64,000 bases of DNA from an uncultured Eggerthella sp. (GCA_937998355.1 CALLDI010000012.1:50546-114545), one strand, 5' to 3'. Shown: positions 36,294-44,762, counted from the first letter of the stretch. Program-made: numbers and translations. Notes: generated by a model from the sequence alone, not told the origin.

Positions 36294-36322
36294 AAAAGAG
36301 AATGCGGCCCGAAAGCCGCATT
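36294..36322 (-). terminator. Terminator after the formate/nitrite channel gene
   Basis: AATGCGGC (36301-36308) pairs with GCCGCATT (36315-36322). Read on the minus strand the stem is followed by CTCTTTT. A second small palindrome GATCACC-A-GGTGATC lies between it and the gene. Confidence 0.7.
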
Positions 36323-36369
36323 CGAAAAAGGTCGATCACCTGGTGATCCGATGCCTGTATGGATCGCCC

Positions 36370-37224
36370 TTAACGCTGCTTCTTGCGGTAGATGAACCAG
36401 TAGGCAAGGCCGACGAAGATCGCGCCGCCGACGATATTGCCGGGGACGGTCGCGGACCAATTGTAGAGCGCGCCCACCATGTCCACAGTGGCAGGATCGA
36501 TGCCTGCAGGAGCGATGCCGAGCGAGGCGAGCAGCGCGCCCATAGGCAGGAAGAACATATTAGCCACGCAGTGTTCGAAACCGCAAGCCACGAACGCAGT
36601 GATGGGGAAGAGCACCGCGAGGATCTTATCTGCAACGGTCTTCGAGGCGTACGCCATCCAAACGCCTAGACATACGAGGAAGTTGCACATGATGCCCTTG
36701 GCGAACAGTGTGAGCCAACCTGCATGCATCTTTCCCGCTGCGACGCTGACCATGGTCTGGCCGATCTGGCCACCGTTCATGTTGGGCATCTCCGAGAGGA
36801 ATACGAGCCCGACGATGACGAGTGCTCCGATGAAGTTTCCGATGAAGACGACGATCCAGTTCTTCCAGACTGCGCTCCATCTGATGCGTTTGCTGGCTGC
36901 GGTCATGACGATCATGGTATTGCCCGTGAATAATTCGGCGCCAGCCACCACGACGAGGATCAGGCCGAGACAGAACAGGAAGCCACCCAACACGCGTTGG
37001 ATCGCGAAGGGGAGATTCGGGTCACCCACTACCAAACAGAAGAACATCGCGCCCATCGAGATGAACGCACCCGCCATGATGGAAAGCATGAAACTGCGCC
37101 CGAACGACATTTCGGTCTTGGTGATGCCGAGGTCTTCAGCTTTTGTGGTGATCTGGGCGGGCGTGAGCGCTTCGGTGCTCGAAACGTTCACGGTGATGCT
37201 CTCGTTCAGTGTCTCTTGAGCCAC
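36370..37224 (-). CDS. Formate/nitrite transporter (FNT) family channel
   Basis: A 284-residue FNT protein, a pentameric channel for formate, nitrite or related small anions. Six membrane segments are visible, with the family motifs GAELFTGN, KGIMCNFLVCLGVWMA and GFEHCVANMFFLP. Which anion is carried (FocA, NirC or hydrosulfide type) cannot be decided from the sequence; formate is likely in an anaerobe. Start is GTG 37224 with AAAGGGA ahead. It is a single-gene unit with its own terminator and an inverted repeat upstream. Confidence 0.92.
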   Translation of the reverse strand: MAQETLNESITVNVSSTEALTPAQITTKAEDLGITKTEMSFGRSFMLSIMAGAFISMGAMFFCLVVGDPNLPFAIQRVLGGFLFCLGLILVVVAGAELFTGNTMIVMTAASKRIRWSAVWKNWIVVFIGNFIGALVIVGLVFLSEMPNMNGGQIGQTMVSVAAGKMHAGWLTLFAKGIMCNFLVCLGVWMAYASKTVADKILAVLFPITAFVACGFEHCVANMFFLPMGALLASLGIAPAGIDPATVDMVGALYNWSATVPGNIVGGAIFVGLAYWFIYRKKQR

Positions 37225-37243
37225 GAGTGTTCCCTTTCGCGTT

Positions 37244-37269
37244 AGTGAACGATCATTACAGTGTTCACT
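37244..37269. promoter_or_regulatory. Inverted repeat upstream of the FNT gene
   Basis: AGTGAAC (37244-37250) and GTTCACT (37263-37269) form a perfect 7-base dyad with a 12-base spacer, 20 bases upstream of the channel's start codon. It could be a regulator site; the binding protein is unknown. Confidence 0.45.
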
Positions 37270-37342
37270 ATAGCGAGGGAAGAGCGCGCAAGGGCGCTCT
37301 TACGCGACGGTGGCACGCGCTTTTGGAGGAGCGGCAAGAGCC

Positions 37343-38272
37343 TTAACTTAGGAAGTCGTCCAGGATCTCCGCTTCGGCTTCTTCTTCGGTAAGACCGAGC
37401 GTCATGAGCTTCGTGATCTGCTCGCCCGCGATCTTGCCGATGGCGGCTTCATGCACCAGTTGCGCATCTTCGTGGGCAGCTTCGATGCCAGGGATGGCAG
37501 TGACGGTAGCGTTGCCCATGATGATGGCGTCGCACTGCACATGCGCGTTACAGGCCGCTTCGCCGATGACGAGCGGATTGAACGTCTGCTTCGAGTCGTC
37601 CTTCGCAACGCTGCGTGAGATGACCTGCACGTTCGAATCGTCACCCTTCAGCTCGACCTTCATGTTCGAGACGGCGACCTGTTCGTTCTCGGTCAGCAGC
37701 TTCTCGAGCAGCACGAGCTTCGAGCCTTCGCCCACTACTGCATCAGTATCGCGCTGAGTGGAAGTGACGCCGCCGATCTGGGAAAGCTCCATCTCGCAAT
37801 AGGAGTCGCTTCCCATGTAGACCTTCGTGACCGGGTTCAGCACGCGCTCGCCATCGCCCGCGCCTTCGCCGTAGTGACGCTCGACGTACTTGACGCGCGA
37901 GTTGTTGCCGATCTCGAACGTATGGATACCATCGTGTTCGGCCTTTTCGTGCGCATCGTTGTGGATACCGCAGCCCGCGATGATGGTGACATCGCAATTG
38001 TCCGCGATGTGGAAAGTGTTGTAGACCACGTCGGTCATGCCCGCCTTCGAAAGGATGACGGGAATGTAGACCTTCTCGCCCCGCGTACCTTCTTTGATGA
38101 AGATATCGATGCCGGGGTTATCGGTCTTCGTCGCGATCTCGATGTTCGCCGAAGAGCTGCGCGTGAGCAGCTCGCCATCCTTACGGATGTTATATGCGCC
38201 TGCAGGAATGCCGTGAACGTCAGTGAGCGTTTGTAGCAGATCCGCGTCGATAGGTGAAAGATCAACAGCCAT
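37343..38272 (-). CDS. sufB: SufB/SufD-like Fe-S cluster scaffold protein
   Basis: A 309-residue SufB-type protein of the short form found with SufC alone in archaea and anaerobes. The right-handed beta-helix core and the C-terminal EEAEAEILDDFLS typical of SufB/SufD are visible. It forms a complex with SufC that assembles Fe-S clusters. The start is ATG 38272, preceded by AGGAG that overlaps the sufC stop codon; the frame also opens at a TTG five codons upstream. No cysteine desulfurase (SufS) or SufU gene lies nearby. Confidence 0.85.
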   Translation of the reverse strand: MAVDLSPIDADLLQTLTDVHGIPAGAYNIRKDGELLTRSSSANIEIATKTDNPGIDIFIKEGTRGEKVYIPVILSKAGMTDVVYNTFHIADNCDVTIIAGCGIHNDAHEKAEHDGIHTFEIGNNSRVKYVERHYGEGAGDGERVLNPVTKVYMGSDSYCEMELSQIGGVTSTQRDTDAVVGEGSKLVLLEKLLTENEQVAVSNMKVELKGDDSNVQVISRSVAKDDSKQTFNPLVIGEAACNAHVQCDAIIMGNATVTAIPGIEAAHEDAQLVHEAAIGKIAGEQITKLMTLGLTEEEAEAEILDDFLS

Positions 38273-38280
38273 GGTTGCTC

Positions 38281-39057
38281 CTAACAAGTAGTAGAGATCT
38301 CGGTCAGATGCAGGTCAGGCGGCTCGGTGAATGAACAATAGGAATTGTCCTTCGCTGAAAGGCCCAGTTGGGGAAGGATCTCTTCCACGGTGCCCTGCGA
38401 TTCGATCTTGCCTGCACGCAGGCAGATGATCTCGTCCGCAAGTTCGATGATGCGTTCTTGGTGCGAGATGATGATGATCGATTTGCCGTTATCTTGTTTG
38501 TAAAGTTGTTCGAATGTTTGCGTGAGACGATCGAAGCTCCATAGGTCGATGCCTGCTTCGGGTTCGTCGTAGATAGCCAGGTCGGGATTAGCGGCCAACA
38601 CGGTCGCGATCTCGATACGCTTCAGTTCGCCGCCCGAGAGGCTCTTGTCGACCTCGCGCGTCAGGTAATTCGCTGAGCACAGGCCGACTTCGCCTAAGTA
38701 TTCGTTGCAGGCGAGCATCGGAAGGCGCTTGCCGGCGGCCAGTTCGAGCAGCTTCTTCACCTTCATGCCCTTGAAGCGCGCTGGCTGCTGGAAGCCATAG
38801 CCGATGCCAAGACGAGCGCGTTCGGTGATGGACATATGCGTGATGTCTTGCCCCTCGAAGAAGATCTTGCCCGACGTGGGCTGTTCGATGCCCATGATCA
38901 ATTTAGCGAGCGTCGACTTGCCACCACCGTTCGGGCCGGTGATGACGACGAATTTGTTCGCATCGATCGTGAGCGAGATGTCATCTATGATCCGTTTCGT
39001 TTCGTTCGAGCCTTCCGCAACGGGAACCTCGAACACGATATTCTTCAGTTCAAGCAC
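38281..39057 (-). CDS. sufC: SufC Fe-S assembly ATPase
   Basis: A 258-residue ABC-type ATPase: Walker A GPNGGGKSTLAK, signature LSGGELKRIEIATVLA and Walker B DLAIYDEPEAGIDLWSFDRL (in the SufC form, with Glu-Ala-Gly-Ile-Asp). It drives cluster formation on SufB. Start GTG 39057 with GAGGAG ahead. First gene of the sufCB pair; the N-terminus and the spacing to sufB show an operon. Upstream lies the 315-base gap described separately. Confidence 0.93.
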   Translation of the reverse strand: MLELKNIVFEVPVAEGSNETKRIIDDISLTIDANKFVVITGPNGGGKSTLAKLIMGIEQPTSGKIFFEGQDITHMSITERARLGIGYGFQQPARFKGMKVKKLLELAAGKRLPMLACNEYLGEVGLCSANYLTREVDKSLSGGELKRIEIATVLAANPDLAIYDEPEAGIDLWSFDRLTQTFEQLYKQDNGKSIIIISHQERIIELADEIICLRAGKIESQGTVEEILPQLGLSAKDNSYCSFTEPPDLHLTEISTTC

Positions 39058-39184
39058 GTTCTCTCCTCATAACGTACGTGTTATTGGTAAAAACCTCATG
39101 GTCACTATAGCAGTTCCGAATGCGGCGAGCGCCTTTCTGTTAGGGCATTGACACCCTCCGATGCTGAATGCGACCGTTCATGGG

Positions 39185-39204
39185 CTAAAATACTACCATT
39201 TTAG
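39185..39204. promoter_or_regulatory. Dyad in the sufC-pgm divergent gap
   Basis: CTAAAAT (39185-39191) and ATTTTAG (39198-39204) form a perfect 7-base inverted repeat with a 6-base spacer, in the 315-base gap between divergent sufC and pgm. It could be an iron- or redox-responsive operator for sufCB, but no known consensus is matched. TATACT at 39276-39281 may be a -10 box for pgm. I see nothing else in 39058-39372. Confidence 0.4.
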
Positions 39205-39372
39205 TAGGAATTATCAAGAGAGATCATCGGACATGTGCTGATCTGTTTACTAATGGTGAACGATGCATCTTGTCGTATACTTTTAAAGGTATGAAAACGT
39301 ATGGCGATGACGAAAGGCGAACGAGGTTTTGCCTGTTCGGAGCCTTCGTTGAAAGCATTTTGCATGTAGAAG

Positions 39373-41085
39373 ATGAAAGACGAGAAGAAAAAGGCAGGTG
39401 TCATGGATTTCCAGCGTGAATTCGCTCGATGGTGCGAGAAGGTCACGGACCCGATCTTGGCAGCACAGCTTGCTGAGATGCAGGCGGTAGGAGATGCTGC
39501 TGCGATCGAGGACGCGTTTTACCAAGAGCTCGAATTCGGTACGGCGGGTTTGCGCGGGGTGTTGGGAGCGGGGACGAACCGCATGAACATCCATACGGTC
39601 GGTCGTGCGACTCAGGGAATCGCGGATTACATCAAGACCCATGTCGGTCCGAGTGGCACGGTGGCGATCTGCTTCGATTCGCGCATCAACTCGCGCTTGT
39701 TCGCCGAGACCGCTGCGGGTGTGCTGGCGGCCAACGGCATCAAGTCGCATCTCTATTCGCGTCTCGAGCCCACCCCGGCGCTCTCGTTCGCGACGCGCTA
39801 TCTCGGTTGCGCGATCGGTATCAACGTGACGGCGAGTCATAATCCTAGCGCTTACAACGGGTATAAAGTGTACGGCCCCGATGGTTGTCAGATCACCGAC
39901 GAGATCGCCGATGCCATTACGGCGGCCATCGAGCAGGTCGACGTGTTCGAAGACGTGTGCGTGATGGACTTCCAGACAGCTATCGAGAGCGGTCTGGTCT
40001 CCTATATCAACGAAGAAGTGCTCGATGCCTATCTCGATGCGGTTTACGAGCAGAGCCTCGAACCGGCAGGTGAAACAGGCGATCTGCGTGTGGTCTATAC
40101 GCCTTTGAACGGCACGGGTCTCGAGTGCGTCAATCGTATCCTCGAGCGCATCGACGTGCGCGATATGTTCATCGTGGGCGAGCAAGCGTACCCAGATGGC
40201 AATTTCCCAACCTGCCCCTATCCGAACCCTGAGATCCGCGAGGCGCTCGAGCGTGGTATCGCGCTGTGCGAACAGGTGAAGCCCGATCTGCTCCTGGCTA
40301 CCGATCCGGACGCCGATCGCGTCGGTATCGCGGTGAAGGATGGCGATGAATATCAGCTGCTCACCGGTAACGAGACCGGTGCGCTCCTGCTCGACTACAT
40401 TTGTCGCATGCGACACGAACTGGGTAAGATGCCCGCGAATCCTATCGCGGTCACCACCATCGTCTCGACCAGTATGGCGGATGTTATCGCAGCGGACTAT
40501 GGTGTGGAAGTGAAGCGCGTGCTGACCGGCTTCAAGTATATCGGCGGCATTCAGCGCGAATTGGAAGAAGCAGGACAGCTCGACCGATTCATCTTCGGTT
40601 TCGAGGAAAGCTATGGATATTTGGCAGGCAGCCACGCGCGCGATAAGGACGCGATCGTTGCTTCTATGCTCATCTGTCAGATGGCGCGTTACTATCGTGC
40701 GCAAGGCAAGAATCTCTACCAAGCCATGCAGGATCTGTACAAGAAGCACGGCTATCACCATAATCGCACGCTCTCCTTCACCTTCGAGGGTGCAGCGGGT
40801 GCTGCCCGCATGGCGCAGATCATGGACGATCTGCGCGCGAATGGCATGAGTTCCATTGCGGGCAAGGACGTGCTTCGGACGCTCGATTATCGTGAGGGCG
40901 TGGGCGATCTGCCGAGCGCGAACGTGATCGAGTTCGACCTGCAGGATGGTTGCAAGGTGATCGTTCGCCCGAGCGGTACTGAGCCCAAGATCAAGATCTA
41001 CCTGTTCACAACGGGTGAGAGCGCGCAAGCTGCCGCTAAGGTGGGCGATGAACTGGCTGCAGAGCTCTCGGCGTCGTTCCAGTAG
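39373..41085 (+). CDS. Phosphoglucomutase/phosphomannomutase (long alpha-PGM type)
   Basis: A 570-residue alpha-D-phosphohexomutase that interconverts glucose-1-phosphate and glucose-6-phosphate (or the mannose or pentose forms). The phosphoserine loop TASHNPSAYNGYKVYG, the metal loop ATDPDADRVGIA, the sugar loop FGFEESYGYL and the phosphate-binding VRPSGTEPKIKIY are all present in order. Length fits the PGM2-like branch. ATG 39373 has little ribosome-site support; ATG 39403 (AAAGGCAGG ahead) is a good alternative giving 560 residues. It supplies sugar phosphates for wall synthesis. Confidence 0.92.
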   Translation: MKDEKKKAGVMDFQREFARWCEKVTDPILAAQLAEMQAVGDAAAIEDAFYQELEFGTAGLRGVLGAGTNRMNIHTVGRATQGIADYIKTHVGPSGTVAICFDSRINSRLFAETAAGVLAANGIKSHLYSRLEPTPALSFATRYLGCAIGINVTASHNPSAYNGYKVYGPDGCQITDEIADAITAAIEQVDVFEDVCVMDFQTAIESGLVSYINEEVLDAYLDAVYEQSLEPAGETGDLRVVYTPLNGTGLECVNRILERIDVRDMFIVGEQAYPDGNFPTCPYPNPEIREALERGIALCEQVKPDLLLATDPDADRVGIAVKDGDEYQLLTGNETGALLLDYICRMRHELGKMPANPIAVTTIVSTSMADVIAADYGVEVKRVLTGFKYIGGIQRELEEAGQLDRFIFGFEESYGYLAGSHARDKDAIVASMLICQMARYYRAQGKNLYQAMQDLYKKHGYHHNRTLSFTFEGAAGAARMAQIMDDLRANGMSSIAGKDVLRTLDYREGVGDLPSANVIEFDLQDGCKVIVRPSGTEPKIKIYLFTTGESAQAAAKVGDELAAELSASFQ

Positions 41086-41115
41086 GCATCGTACGCATTC
41101 GAACGAAGGTCGCAC

Positions 41116-41484
41116 GTGGCATCAGAAGATAAGAAATATTCGCTCATCTCGGTCGATACGGGTGTCGCTGAAGAAGAAGCGGGCGTACGTACGAGACGCG
41201 AGGTCGTCGATGGGGAAGAGACGATCGTCGTTTCGTCGGCCGCACCGGTGGCGAGCGAGCCGACAGAGACCGCTTCGGACTCGGGTCGTGTCGCTGCGTC
41301 TCAGGGCGATCGTGCTCGCTCTGACGCTGACCCTGTGGTGTTCAGCGGATCGGAGGAGCTGCTTCAGGATGATGATGCAAGCGACGATGACCAGATCCCC
41401 TTCCAGCGCATGCAGGGCATCATCATCGTCTGCTTGATCGTGCTCATCGTGGCATTCCTCGTGTATTTCAACTTCATCAGGTAG
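41116..41484 (+). CDS. Small acidic protein with a C-terminal membrane anchor
   Basis: A 122-residue protein I do not recognise. The first 95 residues are charged, Glu/Asp/Ser-rich and probably unstructured; residues about 98-120 (GIIIVCLIVLIVAFLVYFNF) form a single membrane helix at the extreme C-terminus, a tail-anchored layout. Start GTG 41116 with GAAGG ahead. It is 10 bases ahead of another anchored protein, so the two probably form a pair made together. No domain or catalytic residue is visible. Confidence 0.6.
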   Translation: MASEDKKYSLISVDTGVAEEEAGVRTRREVVDGEETIVVSSAAPVASEPTETASDSGRVAASQGDRARSDADPVVFSGSEELLQDDDASDDDQIPFQRMQGIIIVCLIVLIVAFLVYFNFIR

Positions 41485-41493
41485 GAGAGCGGC

Positions 41494-42264
41494 ATGGAGC
41501 ATTCAGGGAAACATACGACGAAGATCTTGATAGGCGTTATCGTGGCGCTCGCGGTCATTCTCGTCGCGCTCGTCGTCGCCCTGGTCGTCGCATCCGCACC
41601 TCAAGCGCAGACCGTCTCACATTCGGCGCAGGCAGAGGCCGAAGCGGAAGAGAGAGCATTGAAAGAGGCTGAGAAAGAAGGCTATTACGATACCGATCCT
41701 ATCGAGGTGGTCGATCTGACCGAGTTGATGGGAGCCGATCTTGACAAAGCGCTCGAGCTGATCGGCCATGGCGCCGAGATCGATGGCGACCCGACGCTGG
41801 TCGCAGGTGGTCTGACCGAGGTTACGGTTCTTTTGGGTGAAGAGAGCGCTTCCATCCAGACCGGCATGGCGCTCACGCATCTCTATCTCGATAAGAGCGG
41901 ACGCGTGGTGCAGGCGAACTACCAGATCAACATCAACGATCTCTCATGCGCGAACCTGCCGTTCGATCGCATCGTCGATGAGGCGCATCTCATCGAGCGC
42001 TTGCTCGAAGGCGCGGGTCTCGTGGCGATCCAGCCCGATCCGGTCACGGCTCCCGCGAAGGATGCGTATGCGCACTACGATTCGAGCGGTAAGACCATCG
42101 TAGAGGAGCGCTATCAGTTCGTCGGAACGGGGAGCGATGTGGCCGATCAGCAACTCGAATGGAGCGTACTGCTCGACTATGATTACGCGCAAGCCATCGA
42201 GGAGAACAACCTCGCGAAGACCGTTCGCACGGTGCTCGTGTCGATCAATTCGGTCGATTCGTAA
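41494..42264 (+). CDS. Membrane-anchored extracytoplasmic protein of unknown function
   Basis: A 256-residue protein with an N-terminal membrane anchor or uncleaved signal (about 9-34, ILIGVIVALAVILVALVVAL) and an outside domain of about 220 residues. The outside part starts with a helical Glu/Ala segment and DPIEVVDLTELMGADLDKAL (short), faintly like PASTA-type wall-binding units, then alternating strands. I cannot assign a family. ATG 41494 follows the tail-anchored protein gene by 9 bases. It lies between phosphoglucomutase and the infC operon, which gives no functional clue. Confidence 0.6.
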   Translation: MEHSGKHTTKILIGVIVALAVILVALVVALVVASAPQAQTVSHSAQAEAEAEERALKEAEKEGYYDTDPIEVVDLTELMGADLDKALELIGHGAEIDGDPTLVAGGLTEVTVLLGEESASIQTGMALTHLYLDKSGRVVQANYQININDLSCANLPFDRIVDEAHLIERLLEGAGLVAIQPDPVTAPAKDAYAHYDSSGKTIVEERYQFVGTGSDVADQQLEWSVLLDYDYAQAIEENNLAKTVRTVLVSINSVDS

Positions 42265-42291
42265 AATCTGCTCGCACGCACGTGCGTTGTG

Positions 42292-42300
42292 TGCTATGAT
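42292..42300 (+). promoter_or_regulatory. Extended -10 promoter for the infC operon
   Basis: TGC-TATGAT at 42292-42300 is an extended -10 element (TGnTATnAT) with only a weak -35 region. It leaves a leader of about 200 bases before infC. Long leaders that bind L20 or IF3 are known ahead of infC operons; I can see small hairpins here but no recognisable consensus. Confidence 0.5.
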
Positions 42301-42505
42301 GCACAAGCTGTTGAACACAAGCAAGGCATTCGCCTTCACCTGGTTCGGTGCTTCATGCAAGCCGATGGGTCATTCGAATAAGACGTCTTTGGATGGATAT
42401 TCTTGTGGCCTGCCGTGTGCAGGTCTTTCGTTTATCAGCAGGGAAACGTAGTTCGGTGTCGCCGAAAGCGCGCCGAAAGCGAAAAGGAAAGAGGAGGTGG
42501 GCGCA

Positions 42506-43060
42506 ATAGCAGCCCAAGAACCACGGCTCAACGACGAGATTCGCGCAAAAGAGTGCCGTCTGATCGCTTACGACGGAACTCAGATGGGCATCTATCCTGT
42601 TGAGCAGGCCCAACGCATCGCTGATGACGAGGGCTACGATCTGGTGGAGATCGCGCCTCAGGCCGAACCGCCCGTGTGTCGCATCATGGACTATGGAAAG
42701 TTCAAGTACGACCAGGCGATCCGTGCTAAGCAGGCTCGCAAGAACCAGAGCAAGGTCGAGACCAAGGAAATGAAGTTCCGCCCGAAGATCGACGTGGGCG
42801 ACTACACCACCAAGAAGAAGCACGTCATGCGCTTCCTCGAGGCGGGTTCCAAGGTCAAGATCACCATCATGTTCCGTGGACGTGAGATGTCTCACCCTGA
42901 ACAGGGTCTCAGCATCCTCGAGCGCCTGGCGGACGATCTGAAAGATGTTGCGGTCATCGAGAACCAACCGAAGATGGAAGGTCGCAACATGCATATGCTC
43001 ATCTCGCCGTTGCCAACAACGGTCAAGAAGAAGAAAGATGAAAAAGGAAAGGATGAATAA
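42506..43060 (+). CDS. infC: Translation initiation factor IF-3, probable AUA start
   Basis: A 184-residue IF3: N-domain EPRLNDEIRAKECRLIAYDG and C-domain (KEMKFRPKIDVGDYTTKK, KVKITIMFRGREMSHPE, in parts). It blocks premature subunit joining and proofreads start codons. The in-frame GTG at 42497 overlaps the AGGAGG at 42492-42497 and cannot use it; ATA at 42506-42508 is in frame, 8 bases behind it. infC genes elsewhere start with AUU or similar codons as part of IF3 self-regulation, so AUA is the best call. The stop codon overlaps the rpmI ATG. Confidence 0.9.
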   Translation: MAAQEPRLNDEIRAKECRLIAYDGTQMGIYPVEQAQRIADDEGYDLVEIAPQAEPPVCRIMDYGKFKYDQAIRAKQARKNQSKVETKEMKFRPKIDVGDYTTKKKHVMRFLEAGSKVKITIMFRGREMSHPEQGLSILERLADDLKDVAVIENQPKMEGRNMHMLISPLPTTVKKKKDEKGKDE

Positions 43061-43257
43061 TGCCTAAGATGAAGACTCATTCCGGCACTGCGAAGCGTTT
43101 TCGCGTCACCGGATCTGGCAAGATCATGCGTGCTAAGGCTTACAAGTCTCACATCATGACCAAAAAGAGCCAAAAGCGTAAGCGCAACTTCCGTCACGAG
43201 ACCGAAGTTTCCGCTGCGGATCAGAAAGTAATCGCACGTAATCTTGGTCTTCGATAA
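43060..43257 (+). CDS. rpmI: 50S ribosomal protein L35
   Basis: A 65-residue basic protein matching L35: MPKMKTHSGTAKRFRVTGSG, then AYKSHIMTKKSQKRKRNFR and a short C-terminal helix. The start overlaps the infC stop by one base (TAATG), which implies translational coupling. It lies in the universal infC-rpmI-rplT order. Confidence 0.97.
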   Translation: MPKMKTHSGTAKRFRVTGSGKIMRAKAYKSHIMTKKSQKRKRNFRHETEVSAADQKVIARNLGLR

Positions 43258-43276
43258 GTAAGGGAGGATATTCAGC

Positions 43277-43633
43277 ATGCCTCGTGTAAAACGCGCTGTT
43301 TCAGCACACAAAAAGCGTCACACCGTTCTCAACCGCGCAAAGGGTTATTACGGTGCCAAGTCTCGTTCCTACCGCGCTGCTAAAGAGCAGGTCCAGCATT
43401 CTCTCCAGTATGCCTATCGCGACCGTCGCAACAAGAAGCGCGAGATCCGTCGTCTTTGGATCACCCGCATCAACGCAGCTGCTCGTATGAACGGCCTTTC
43501 CTATTCCGTGTTCATGGACGGCTTGAAGAAGGCTGGCGTCGAGCTCGACCGTAAGGTGCTCTCCGACATGGCCATCAACGATCCGCAGGCATTCGCTGCG
43601 CTCGTCGAGGTCGCGAAGGCGGCTCGCTCATGA
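43277..43633 (+). CDS. rplT: 50S ribosomal protein L20
   Basis: A 118-residue L20: MPRVKRAVSAHKKRHTVLNR, KGYYGAKSRSYRAAKEQV, YAYRDRRNKKREIRRLWI and SYSVFMDGLKKAGVELDRK. L20 is an early 50S assembly protein and, in many bacteria, represses its own operon. Ribosome site AAGGGAGG ahead of the ATG. Its stop overlaps the start of the trigger-factor-like gene in ATGA, an unusual addition to this operon. Confidence 0.97.
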   Translation: MPRVKRAVSAHKKRHTVLNRAKGYYGAKSRSYRAAKEQVQHSLQYAYRDRRNKKREIRRLWITRINAAARMNGLSYSVFMDGLKKAGVELDRKVLSDMAINDPQAFAALVEVAKAARS

Positions 43634-44694
43634 AGGTCGAGAAGGTCGGAGAGGTCGATGGCGAGGTAGAACTCGCCATCACGGCAACGCCTGAAGAGGT
43701 CGACAAGGCCTTCACGGATGGCCTCGATGTGTTCATCGACCAGTTCCAGCTGCACGGCCTTGAAGGCGAGACCGCGCTGCAGAAGATCTACAACGCGATG
43801 AGCCCTGAAGAGGCGCGCGATGCGGTCTCTTCTGCGGTCATCAGCTATCTCATCCCGTTCGCGCTCGATGAAGCGAACATCATCCCGATGACATCTTCAG
43901 ATGTGAACGCGGAAGCCGATCCGGAAGAGGGCAAGGAATTCACGTTCAATGTGAAGATCCTCGCGAAGCCTGAATACGAGCTTACCAGCTATGATCCGGT
44001 CGAGGTTTCCGTGCTCGCTCCGCTCGACGTCACCGAACAGGACATCGACCTGCAGTTGCACATGCTGGCGAGCCAGTTCGCAACGGTCAAGGTCGATCCT
44101 GAAACGGGCGAGGAAGAGACCATCATCCCTGAAGTCACCGATGAATGGGTCGCTACCAACCTGAAGGGCATGGGTGTCGAGAACGTCGAGCAATTGCGCG
44201 AACAGTTCCGTGCCACGTCCGAAAAGGTGAAGGAAGAGCAGCTCGATTCCGCCAAGACCAACGCGGTCATGGCTGAATATGCCAAGCGTTTCGATGGCCA
44301 GATCGCTCCGAAGATGATCGATGCGATGACCACCGACATGCTGGAGGGCTTCAAGATGGAGCTCGCGCAGCAGGGCCGCACGCTCATGGACTTCATGCTC
44401 GAGCAGAAGACCGACGAAAAGCAGATCCGCGCATCGCTGGCGAATCAGGCGCAGGCCCAGCTCATCCAAGGTTTCGTGCTCGATGCGATCTTCCGTCATG
44501 AAGGCCTGGAGGTCACCGTGGAAGATCTGAAGCGCACGCTCACCGCTATGGCACCTGGTCAAGAAGAAGAGATTTTCGATCAGATGCAGGCATCCGGTCG
44601 CGCATTCCTGCTCAAGGAAGCAGCCAGCCGCATGAAGGCGGGCGATTGGGTCTTGGATAACGCGAAGATCACGGTGGAGCAGCGCGAAGCATAG
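43630..44694 (+). CDS. Trigger-factor paralogue lacking the PPIase domain and the ribosome-docking motif
   Basis: A 354-residue protein related to trigger factor. The N-terminal fold is recognisable (EVELAITATPEEVDKAF) but residues 41-50 read LHGLEGETAL where the canonical factor has FPGFRPGKAP, so the docking signature is lost. After AKPEYELTSYDPVEV it passes quickly to the C-terminal chaperone domain (IPEVTDEWVATN; compare LPELSDEWAHNN in tig), skipping the whole FKBP-type isomerase domain. The C-terminal helices (KRFDGQIAPKMIDAMT, ILKEAASRMK-like end) are kept. It overlaps rplT by 4 bases, so it is made with IF3, L35 and L20. A role in ribosomal-protein handling or assembly is inferred. 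Confidence 0.85.
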   Translation: MKVEKVGEVDGEVELAITATPEEVDKAFTDGLDVFIDQFQLHGLEGETALQKIYNAMSPEEARDAVSSAVISYLIPFALDEANIIPMTSSDVNAEADPEEGKEFTFNVKILAKPEYELTSYDPVEVSVLAPLDVTEQDIDLQLHMLASQFATVKVDPETGEEETIIPEVTDEWVATNLKGMGVENVEQLREQFRATSEKVKEEQLDSAKTNAVMAEYAKRFDGQIAPKMIDAMTTDMLEGFKMELAQQGRTLMDFMLEQKTDEKQIRASLANQAQAQLIQGFVLDAIFRHEGLEVTVEDLKRTLTAMAPGQEEEIFDQMQASGRAFLLKEAASRMKAGDWVLDNAKITVEQREA

Positions 44695-44725
44695 CGCTCC
44701 ACGCGCATCCGAATCCATCGATATG

Positions 44726-44762
44726 AAGGAAGCTGCCCATGTGGCGGCTTCCTTTTGTTTTA
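44726..44762 (+). terminator. Terminator of the infC operon
   Basis: AAGGAAGCTGCC (44726-44737) and GGCGGCTTCCTT (44743-44754) pair with one T-G, loop CATGT, followed by TTGTTTT. It closes the infC-rpmI-rplT-trigger-factor-like unit. Confidence 0.88.

Noticed and set aside
39283..41115. Open frame of 610 codons on the minus strand
   Set aside because: Complete antisense overlap with phosphoglucomutase, whose catalytic motifs are all present on the plus strand.
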